Of a stretch of 64,000 nucleotides of DNA, positions 55,119 through 62,028 are shown piece after piece (position 1 is the first letter of the stretch; the number at the start of each line of letters is the position of its first letter). This DNA comes from Flavobacteriaceae bacterium NBU2973 (GTDB lineage Bacteria > Bacteroidota > Bacteroidia > Flavobacteriales > Flavobacteriaceae). Both the position numbers and the translations under genes were made by a program. The stretch lies in the NCBI GenBank assembly GCA_026162565.1, contig JAOEIQ010000003.1:124001-188000 (forward strand), given 5' to 3'. The notes below the pieces were generated by a model that did not search any database, had not been told where the DNA came from, and worked only from the letters and a program-made list of their open reading frames with translations.

Positions 55119-57068
55119 TTAGAACTTGAGAGTAAATCCTAATCTATAGTTTCTGCCTAATGTTGTAAAGCGATACAACTCTTCATAATCTGTATTAAAT
55201 AGATTAGTTATTCCGAGATTAACACTTAATCTATCCTTAATTATACAGTGTCTTGCAAAAAGATTAACTAAACTGTAGGTATCTAGAATTCTATTGGCTG
55301 TAAAATCATCGTTAAAAAATGGAGATACTCTATCGTCAGTATACTGATAAGACAAACTTACATAAGAATCATGTAAAAACGCATAACCTACAGTAGCATT
55401 TGCTTTGTGCTTTGGTACTCTAAACAATGTAGCGTCTTTTGATTCAGTAAACGTGTAATTTGCAGAGACATCCAATTTTTCAATTGGACTATAATTTAAT
55501 TCTACTTCTACTCCACTAACCGTTCTAGAATCAGATAAATTTTGATATTCTCCGGCAAATGTATCTGGGTCTAAAACAACATAATCAATAAAATTATCTT
55601 GTTTTCTATTAAAGTAAATAGCACTTAATTTTAAGTTATTATTTCTATTAAGTTCAAAACCAGCTTCAATTGTAGCATCCTCTTGAGCTTCTAAATTTGG
55701 GTTACCAAATCCGTTAGCAAATAACTGAAATAAAGATGGCGTTATATAGGCAGTACTATAGGATGCTAGAACTTTAACAGTGTTAGTCTCGTTGATTTCG
55801 AAATTATAAGATGGGTTTATATTGTACACAAAGTTACTTCCATACTCGCTGTGATTATTTAAGCGCACTCCAGCGTTTATATTTAAACCGAAATCTGTTA
55901 TGTAGGTAACATTAGCATAAGGATCTATTATCTCGTCATTAGCTGTTTCAGATTCAATATCTGGTTGAAAAGACGTTTCTCCGAATGGAATTGCATAACT
56001 ATCCATTTCAGTTCTCACATAATTAACACCAAGTATAGTGAATAGATTATCATTAAACTGATACTTATTAAAAGCATCTACAACAATAGATTGTGCCTCA
56101 AATTGAGATGGAAAAGAGGATTCAAATTCTCTATCAATTGAATTTATTGCAGCGTTTATTTGAAAACTACCTTTATTATACTTGTATTTAGGAGCTATAC
56201 CAACTCTAAACTGCTCACTTCTTGAAATATTATCATCATCTAAAAAACCAAAACTCTCATCAAAACCTGTTCTATATTTATCAAAGTTTGCGAAAGTTGT
56301 TACAGATAGTTTATCATTAAATTGATAACCTAACTTAATATTTCCAGCAATTTTAGAGAATTCGTCACTACCATTTTCATTTTCTCCTTCTAAAGCTTTA
56401 ATTGCAGATAAGCCATCTGTAAATTTATTACTGAAATTTATTAAATAATTAAACTTATTTAGGGTACCATTTACTCCAATAGAGTTTGTAAAATCTGCTA
56501 TATCTACTCTAGAATCATCTTGAGAATTATTAGTTGCAAGAGATGAATTAAAGACTGCAGCCACATTATTTTTAGAAGCTTCTTTTAGCTTTATATTAAT
56601 AACTGCAGTGGAAGCTCTATTTCCATATAAAGCACTTGAAGCACCTTTTAAAATTTCAATAGATTCAATTTGATCAGGAGACAATAACTGTAAATCAAAA
56701 TTGTTTTCAATTTGTGATGGATCACTAACAGCGATACCATCAATTAATACTAGTACTTGCCTATTTTGACCACCTCGCACAAATGTTGTTAGTGGTTGTC
56801 CTGCTTGACTATTAGCACCATTGATAGTAATTCCAGATTTATCATTAATGATATCTGCAATCGTTCTACCTTGATTGTTTTCTAATTCTTTAGCAGAAAT
56901 ACTAATAACAGTTTTACCAGAATTTTCACGTTTTAATTCAAAACGAGAATCTGTAATAACTACTTCTTCAAGTTGTTCAACTTGTAAAGAGTCTGTTTGC
57001 TGTTGTGCAAACCCAAATGTTGTTGCAAAAATTGTTAGTGCAACAAGAAAATTTCTTTGTTTCTTCAT
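55119..57068 (-). CDS. btuB: TonB-dependent receptor, BtuB-like (cobalamin uptake)
   Basis: The 649-residue protein has a signal peptide (ends near FGFAQ), a TonB-box-like acidic start (QLEEVVITDSRF), a plug domain (about 40-160: NNQGRTIADIINDKSGITIN, QNRQVLVLIDGIAVSDP, IEILKGASSALYGNRA) and a beta-barrel ending in LGFTLKF with the final Phe needed for BAM insertion. A cobalamin riboswitch precedes it on the same strand and ABC transporter genes diverge from it, so the substrate is probably vitamin B12 or a related corrinoid. Confidence 0.9.
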   Translation of the reverse strand: MKKQRNFLVALTIFATTFGFAQQQTDSLQVEQLEEVVITDSRFELKRENSGKTVISISAKELENNQGRTIADIINDKSGITINGANSQAGQPLTTFVRGGQNRQVLVLIDGIAVSDPSQIENNFDLQLLSPDQIESIEILKGASSALYGNRASTAVINIKLKEASKNNVAAVFNSSLATNNSQDDSRVDIADFTNSIGVNGTLNKFNYLINFSNKFTDGLSAIKALEGENENGSDEFSKIAGNIKLGYQFNDKLSVTTFANFDKYRTGFDESFGFLDDDNISRSEQFRVGIAPKYKYNKGSFQINAAINSIDREFESSFPSQFEAQSIVVDAFNKYQFNDNLFTILGVNYVRTEMDSYAIPFGETSFQPDIESETANDEIIDPYANVTYITDFGLNINAGVRLNNHSEYGSNFVYNINPSYNFEINETNTVKVLASYSTAYITPSLFQLFANGFGNPNLEAQEDATIEAGFELNRNNNLKLSAIYFNRKQDNFIDYVVLDPDTFAGEYQNLSDSRTVSGVEVELNYSPIEKLDVSANYTFTESKDATLFRVPKHKANATVGYAFLHDSYVSLSYQYTDDRVSPFFNDDFTANRILDTYSLVNLFARHCIIKDRLSVNLGITNLFNTDYEELYRFTTLGRNYRLGFTLKF

Positions 57069-57222
57069 ACAATAAAAATTTAATAGAAGCTTATAATCAA
57101 TAATGATATAGCTTACTAAAGACCGATTATGGGCTTCATAGAATGTAATTTACTCGAGAATAGCATGAGTTATCATACGTAAACTTTTATCCCGAAAGTT
57201 TGACTTATTTTTATTGAAAAAA

Positions 57223-57440
57223 GGCAGGTCTCCTGACTTGTTTTTTATTATTTAACCTTCCCATCAAGACTGTAACGTCTTGACAGTGGTATTGCAGAAA
57301 ATAATAACTCATTATGAGATACTGAAACGAGTCCAGTATAAAACTTACAGTTGCGGGAACAGTTCTGGATTTTCACCAGATTCCCTTTTAATTGGCTTTA
57401 CCATCCCGAACATGCTTCGGGACCTTACTAATGATACCGA
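57223..57440 (-). promoter_or_regulatory. Cobalamin riboswitch controlling the BtuB-like gene
   Basis: Read on the minus strand, this region has the core of the cobalamin riboswitch: GGGAATCTGGTGAAAATCCA, then GAACTGTTCCCGCAACTGTA, and the 3' B12 box AGTCAGGAGACCTGCC (57223-57238). A 5' stem pairs CCCGAAGC with the GTTCGGG side. A CAGG-AGA-CCTG hairpin followed by TTTTTT overlaps the B12 box, which may provide a termination switch. It lies 155 bp before the receptor ATG. Edges are approximate. Confidence 0.93.
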
Positions 57441-57477
57441 GTAGTTTAGATTAACATCGCCAAACCAAATTTCGCTG

Positions 57478-57485
57478 CAAAACTA
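57478..57485 (-). promoter_or_regulatory. Possible -7 box upstream of the cobalamin riboswitch
   Basis: On the minus strand TAGTTTTG (57485 to 57478) matches TAnnTTTG, about 40 nt before the riboswitch core. No convincing TTG -33 element is seen. Confidence 0.4.
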
Positions 57486-57553
57486 AACAATTTGATTCAT
57501 GTAACGAGCATAAGCTTAAATAATCTTATTTTTGGCTTATAAAATCTATCCTC

Positions 57554-58696
57554 TTGAAACATTTAGTTTTAGTTTTTATTCTTCTAATTACCTTTTCCTG
57601 TAGGAATACAGAAAAAGACTTACCAATCAATGATATTGAAAATGAAGCATTTAGTCTTAAATATGCTTCTGGGTTTTCAGTTTCTAATAATGATATTTTT
57701 GATATTCTAGAGATAAAAAATCCTTGGCCTGAAGCTGAAAAAACCTATCGCTATGTAATAATAAATCGTGATAAATTAGCTTCAACAACTCTAAATACTT
57801 CTGAGTACGATGGTATTATTACAACTCCAATTGAAAAACTTGTTGTAACGTCTACCACACATATTCCGGCATTAGAGCTTTTAGGTGTCGAGCAAACATT
57901 AATTGGTTTTCCAGGATGTGATTATATTTCTTCTAAAAAAACACGAGAACTTATTAAAACTGGACGTATAAGAGAATTAGGAAAAAATGAAGGTATAAAT
58001 ACGGAAGTCCTTCTAGAACTAAATCCTGATGTTGTAATTGGTTTTGGTGTAGATGGCACTAATAAATCGTTTGAAACCATTAAAAAAGCTAATATTCCTG
58101 TTATTTTCAATGGTGATTGGGTAGAAACATCTCCCTTAGCAAAAGCTGAATGGATTAAGTTTTTTGGTGTTTTATTCGATAAACAGGAAAAAGCAAATAC
58201 AGTTTTTAATGAGATTGAAGCCGATTATTTGTTTGCTAAAGAATTAGCATCAACATTTAAAACAGACAAAACAGTTTTAAGTGGAGCTATGTATAAAGAT
58301 GTGTGGTATTTACCAAGTGGCACCAGTCCAGAAGCACAATTACTGAACGATGCAAATGCTAACTATTTATGGAAAGACACTACTGGAAAAGGAAGTCTAT
58401 CTTTGAGTTTTGAATCTGTTTTTTCAATAGCTCAACATGCAGATATTTGGTTAAGTCCATCGTATTACAAAACGATTGAAGATTTAGAAAAAGCAAATAC
58501 TCATTACACAAAATTTGATGCTTTTAAAAATAAAGAAATTTACTCCTTTACAAATACAGAAGGAGAAACAGGAGGTTTACTGTACTATGAATTAGGAATT
58601 GCCAGACCAGATTTAGTACTGAAAGATATTATTAAAATATGCTATCCTTTTGCATTACCAGATTATGAATCATTCTTCTTTAAAAAGTTGCAATAA
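57554..58696 (+). CDS. btuF: Cobalamin/siderophore-type ABC transporter substrate-binding lipoprotein
   Basis: The 380-residue protein starts with TTG and has a lipoprotein signal (ITFSC, Cys16). The rest matches the periplasmic binding family of BtuF/FecB type: a hydrophobic SNNDIFDILEIKNPWPEAEK near 48, NPDVVIGFGVDG near 156 and a helical backbone linker. The divergent BtuB-like receptor with its riboswitch suggests corrinoid binding. The family also includes siderophore binders, so the ligand is inferred. It abuts the permease gene. Confidence 0.83.
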   Translation: MKHLVLVFILLITFSCRNTEKDLPINDIENEAFSLKYASGFSVSNNDIFDILEIKNPWPEAEKTYRYVIINRDKLASTTLNTSEYDGIITTPIEKLVVTSTTHIPALELLGVEQTLIGFPGCDYISSKKTRELIKTGRIRELGKNEGINTEVLLELNPDVVIGFGVDGTNKSFETIKKANIPVIFNGDWVETSPLAKAEWIKFFGVLFDKQEKANTVFNEIEADYLFAKELASTFKTDKTVLSGAMYKDVWYLPSGTSPEAQLLNDANANYLWKDTTGKGSLSLSFESVFSIAQHADIWLSPSYYKTIEDLEKANTHYTKFDAFKNKEIYSFTNTEGETGGLLYYELGIARPDLVLKDIIKICYPFALPDYESFFFKKLQ

Positions 58697-59722
58697 TTGA
58701 AAGTTAAAGCAAAAAATAGTACTCATTTTTTAGGGTTAATAGTCCTACTAACTATATGTTTTTTTGCAAATATCAGTTTAGGATCTGTATCAATTCCATT
58801 AAAAGATATATTTGGTAGCCTTTTCGGTTCTATTGAAAATGAATCCTGGCAATATATTATTAGAGATTATAGATTACCAAAAGCAATAACTGCAGTTCTT
58901 GTTGGCTCTGGTTTAGGTATTTCCGGATTGCTTATGCAAACCTTATTCAGAAATCCATTAGCAGGACCTTTTGTTTTAGGTATAAGTTCAGGAGCTAGTT
59001 TAGGTGTAGCCATAATCATTCTTGGTGCAGGATTTGGAGGTGTTTTAGCAACCTTATTACTATCGAAATGGAGTATTGTTATTGCAGCAAGCTTAGGTAG
59101 TTTTTTGGTGCTACTAGCAGTACTAATTGTTTCAACTAGAGTTAGAGACACTATGGCAATTTTAATCATAGGATTAATGTTTGGAAGTATTACTGCTGCT
59201 GTAGTAAGTGTTCTTTCCTACTTTAGTTCTGCAGAACAATTACAACAGTATATTTTTTGGGGATTTGGAAGTTTAGGTAATTTATCTTGGAACGAAGTTC
59301 TTATCCTATTTATAATCTATTCTATTGGAATGATATTGAGCATCTTTTCTATAAAAACTCTAAACACCTTATTACTTGGTGAAAACTATGCAAAAAGTTT
59401 AGGTGTTAACCTTAAGAAAAGTCGATTATTAATTATTCTCGCAACCAGTTTATTGGCAGGAACTATAACAGCATTTGCTGGACCTATTGCATTTATTGGC
59501 TTAGCAATACCACATCTAACAAGGCAATTGTTTCATACTGCAAATCATAAAACCTTATTAGTTGCTGTTTTTTTAATTGGAGCCATTGTCATGCTGATTT
59601 GCGATAGTATTGCACAATTGCCAACTAGTGATTACACGTTACCAATAAACGCAATTACATCATTATTTGGAGCTCCAATTGTAATTTGGTTATTAGTTAG
59701 AAAACGTAAATTGATGTTTTAA
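58697..59722 (+). CDS. btuC: FecCD-family ABC transporter permease
   Basis: The 341-residue protein starts with TTG directly after the btuF-like stop and has about ten hydrophobic segments. Family motifs are clear: RDYRLPKAITAVLVGSGLGI near 55, RNPLAGPFVLGISSGASLG near 85, AGPIAFIGLAIPHLTRQL near 256 with the EAA-like coupling region, and LPINAITSLFGAPIVIWLL near the C-terminus. It moves corrinoid or siderophore across the inner membrane with the ATPase at 60034. Confidence 0.92.
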   Translation: MKVKAKNSTHFLGLIVLLTICFFANISLGSVSIPLKDIFGSLFGSIENESWQYIIRDYRLPKAITAVLVGSGLGISGLLMQTLFRNPLAGPFVLGISSGASLGVAIIILGAGFGGVLATLLLSKWSIVIAASLGSFLVLLAVLIVSTRVRDTMAILIIGLMFGSITAAVVSVLSYFSSAEQLQQYIFWGFGSLGNLSWNEVLILFIIYSIGMILSIFSIKTLNTLLLGENYAKSLGVNLKKSRLLIILATSLLAGTITAFAGPIAFIGLAIPHLTRQLFHTANHKTLLVAVFLIGAIVMLICDSIAQLPTSDYTLPINAITSLFGAPIVIWLLVRKRKLMF

Positions 59723-59737
59723 ATTTTCAGATATGAG

Positions 59738-59793
59738 ATGTTAGATGTTAGATGTTAGATGTTAGATGTTAGATGTTAGATGTTAGATGTTAG
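59738..59793. repeat. 7-bp tandem repeat ATGTTAG, eight perfect units
   Basis: Eight perfect ATGTTAG units in a row, 16 bp after the permease stop, with a degenerate unit before. Read in rotation the unit is GTTAGAT, one base different from the GTTAGAA array at 49480-49528. Confidence 0.97.
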
Positions 59794-59830
59794 AAATGTA
59801 GGTCAATTCGGAGAGTTGAGAGAGTAACCT

Positions 59831-59955
59831 CTTAAAAGTTATTGTTAAATTTAAAATGAAGAATTCGTTCAAAATCTTCCGCTTGTTCGAATTTCAGTTG
59901 GTGAGAAAGGTCGGAAGATTTAGAATTCGAATGTAAAATTTAGATAACTTTTAAG
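59831..59955. repeat. Long imperfect inverted repeat between permease and ATPase genes
   Basis: Outer arms CTTAAAAGTTAT (59831-59842) and ATAACTTTTAAG (59944-59955) are perfect inverted copies. Inner arms AAATCTTCCG (59872-59881) and CGGAAGATTT (59912-59921) are too, and the sequence between outer and inner arms is also largely complementary (GAATTC on both sides). The loop is about 30 nt. The size and form recall a small MITE-like or intergenic palindromic element. No transposase is present. Confidence 0.75.
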
Positions 59956-59971
59956 CAGACTAGATTTTTTA

Positions 59972-60009
59972 GTTCTGATGTCACCTCGAGCGCAGTCGAG
60001 AGGTTATCA
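59972..60009. repeat. Dispersed intergenic repeat, copy D
   Basis: TTCTGATGTCACCTCGAGCG followed by CAGTCGAGAGGTTATCA. CCTCGA and TCGAG plus AGG can pair around GCGCAG. The GTCA and TCGA words match the degenerate elements at 19581 and 24199. The ATPase ATG follows 24 bp later. Confidence 0.5.
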
Positions 60010-60033
60010 ATGGAAAAAGAAGATATTTAAAAA

Positions 60034-60825
60034 ATGAGCGTGAAAAGTAATACTATACTCAAAACCGAAAACCTTTCTATTGGTTATAAAACCAAAAAGA
60101 AAGAAACTGTTATTGTCTCTGATATTTCTATTCAATTAAAAAAAGGAGAACTTATAGGTTTAGTTGGTGCCAATGGAATTGGTAAATCCACGCTTTTAAG
60201 AACATTGACTAATGTTCAACCAAAACTTAAAGGCGATATTTCTATAAATAATAAATCATTAGAAATTATTTCAGATTTAGAATTAGCACAAGCTTTAAGT
60301 GTCGTACTAACTGACGCTATAGCTTCTAAAAACGTAACTGTACTTGAACTAGTAGCTTTAGGTAGACAACCTTACACAAATTGGATTGGTACTTTATCTA
60401 AAACTGATAAAAACATAATTAATAAAGCAATAGCTTACACTAACATTGAAGATCTAAAACACAAAAAATGCTATGAGTTAAGTGATGGTCAATTACAAAA
60501 AGTAATGATTGCTCGTGCTCTAGCTCAAGATACAGATTTAATAATTCTAGACGAACCAACAACACATTTAGATATGTATCACAAGGCTTACATTCTAAAA
60601 TTACTTCAAAAATTAGCTAGAGAAACTGGTAAAACTATTCTCTTCTCATCCCATGAAATTGATTTAGCTATTCAATTATGTGATTCTATGATTGTAATGA
60701 CAGATAGTAACGTGTTTTCAAATTCTCCGTGTAAGTTGATTGAAGCTGGTGTTTTCGAGACCCTTTTCCCAAAAGATTTAATTGCTTTTGATGAACAATC
60801 TGGTAGTTTTAAAGTCAAAAAATAA
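60034..60825 (+). CDS. btuD: ABC transporter ATP-binding protein, cobalamin/siderophore type
   Basis: The 263-residue protein has Walker A GANGIGKST at 45-53, signature LSDGQLQK near 149 (Asp instead of the usual Gly at position 3), Walker B LIILDEPTTHLD near 168 and the switch His in SSHEIDLA. This is the FepC/BtuD type. It is separated from the permease gene by 311 bp filled with repeats, so it may have its own promoter, although it is clearly the missing ATPase of the same transporter. Confidence 0.88.
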   Translation: MSVKSNTILKTENLSIGYKTKKKETVIVSDISIQLKKGELIGLVGANGIGKSTLLRTLTNVQPKLKGDISINNKSLEIISDLELAQALSVVLTDAIASKNVTVLELVALGRQPYTNWIGTLSKTDKNIINKAIAYTNIEDLKHKKCYELSDGQLQKVMIARALAQDTDLIILDEPTTHLDMYHKAYILKLLQKLARETGKTILFSSHEIDLAIQLCDSMIVMTDSNVFSNSPCKLIEAGVFETLFPKDLIAFDEQSGSFKVKK

Positions 60826-60830
60826 TTTAT

Positions 60831-61559
60831 CTATTCCTCTTCGGAATGAGAAATAATTGTATCAAAAGGTTGTTCAGACATAAAACATTCGCTTGGCAAA
60901 AACTGTTCACTAAACTTCATTTGAGAACTATTGAACCATTTTACTTTATACAATAATTTTGATGCTATCCTTCTTCTTTCTCCATTTGCATAAAATGCAT
61001 TTTCAATTTCTTGCGCTTTTAAACCAGTTAATACGAAATCAGGAGTAGCATAATTTACAACATATTGTATAAGTTGTTTTTTTGTTTCTTTTTCTTTTCC
61101 GTTCTTTTTTTGTCTAGTTACTCTTTCAGAAGTTCTCTTTTTAAAAATCTCAAATTTTTTAGTCTTAAAATATATGATTTTAGCATAATTATAATTTGGA
61201 ATTGTATATTTTGAAGCCTCTTCAATTAAACTTTCATATGATTGTTTATTGTCATTCTTACCATTTCTAGCTATATAAATTGACTTATAATTCTCTAACA
61301 TACTTTCATAAACAACAACATTTTTAAATTGATTTTTATTATCATCAAAAAAAGTACAATGATATTTTACTCTTTCAGCTATTTTTTTTCCAGTAGTCTC
61401 ATCTACTAATTTTTTCATTTTATTTTCAAAAATTATTTCTGTTACTACCATGAATGGCGGAACTAATTTACCATCTCCTTTAATGTAATAACTATATAAA
61501 AGAGGGTGTGATTTGAAAGCAACAATCTCTCCAAGCTTATATTTATTTTTTAATTTCAT
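60831..61559 (-). CDS. Orphan hypothetical protein divergent from the reverse transcriptase
   Basis: I do not recognise this 242-residue protein. It is cytoplasmic-looking and rich in Lys, Glu and Tyr. An N-terminal beta-rich part (KYKLGEIVAFKSHPLLYSYY, then PFMVVTEIIFENKMKKLV) resembles a small barrel, followed by a basic helical middle (KRTSERVTRQKKNGKEKETK near 141). A basic patch would fit nucleic-acid contact. The gene sits between btuD (convergent, 5 bp apart) and the RT upstream region (divergent), so it may belong to the RT island, but that is by position only. Confidence 0.55.
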   Translation of the reverse strand: MKLKNKYKLGEIVAFKSHPLLYSYYIKGDGKLVPPFMVVTEIIFENKMKKLVDETTGKKIAERVKYHCTFFDDNKNQFKNVVVYESMLENYKSIYIARNGKNDNKQSYESLIEEASKYTIPNYNYAKIIYFKTKKFEIFKKRTSERVTRQKKNGKEKETKKQLIQYVVNYATPDFVLTGLKAQEIENAFYANGERRRIASKLLYKVKWFNSSQMKFSEQFLPSECFMSEQPFDTIISHSEEE

Positions 61560-61591
61560 CTAATACATATTTTCCTAAAATTAATAAAAAA

Positions 61592-61998
61592 CTTACTTTT
61601 ACTATAAAGTAAGGAAGTTCTTTAGTTAAAGGGAGTAAAATATTTGTTGAACTACTGTATTGATTTTTAATCAATCACTTAATCCGACCTTTTATTTAAT
61701 GAAGGGATAATTAATATGGAGATTAAGAAAAGTGTATAAGCTGGTTTACCCAGCAAGTATAACGTTATAAATGCTGTGAAAACCAGCAAATTCTGTAATT
61801 TACAGGAATATTTATAAGTTATATATATTAGACGATACAATTTGGTAAATGTTACAATCATTTCTAAAGGGTTTAAGTTTAAATCAGACAATATGCTATA
61901 CAATTCTAGTATAGTCAACGTATAATTGCAACGTGAGTCGAGAACTCGGCTAATGGTTCAATCCTTTTTAGGTGTAAGTTTTATTCTGTTATAAATAC
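61592..61998 (+). ncRNA. Structured leader of the reverse transcriptase, candidate template ncRNA
   Basis: The 440 bp before the RT gene has no plus-strand ORF but several hairpins. CTTACTTT and AAAGTAAG pair at 61592-61613. A nested stack at 61740-61787 has an 8-bp outer helix GCTGGTTT/AAACCAGC, then CAGCA/TGCTG and a TATA/TATA tip. CTGTA/TACAG pair at 61793-61805, CTATAC/GTATAG at 61896-61914 and GAGT/ACTC at 61935-61947. Defence RTs of the Drt2 and Drt9 kind use an ncRNA encoded just upstream. Ends and expression are unknown; the call is by structure and position. Confidence 0.45.
61679..61957 (-). other. Stop-free antisense frame across the RT leader
   Basis: On the minus strand one frame stays open from 61957 to the TAA at 61679-61681: 92 codons plus the stop in DNA that is about 70 percent AT. 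A TTG at 61916-61918 would start a 79-residue, very hydrophobic product (LLVFTAFITLYLLGKPAYTL and similar). It runs through all the main hairpins of the leader. It may be a real small membrane protein, a consequence of the structured template, or chance. Confidence 0.3.
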
Positions 61999-62028
61999 GT
62001 GCGAGAACTTCTCTTACTTTTAAAATAT

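Noticed and set aside
61679-61918. Small membrane-protein gene of 79 residues
   Set aside because: No family, a TTG start, and placement over a structured leader. Kept only as an open-frame observation, not as a gene.
61999-62028. GTG start for the reverse transcriptase
   Set aside because: The ten extra residues are Leu-rich and the DNA there contains a repeat word. ATG at 62029 fits the family better.
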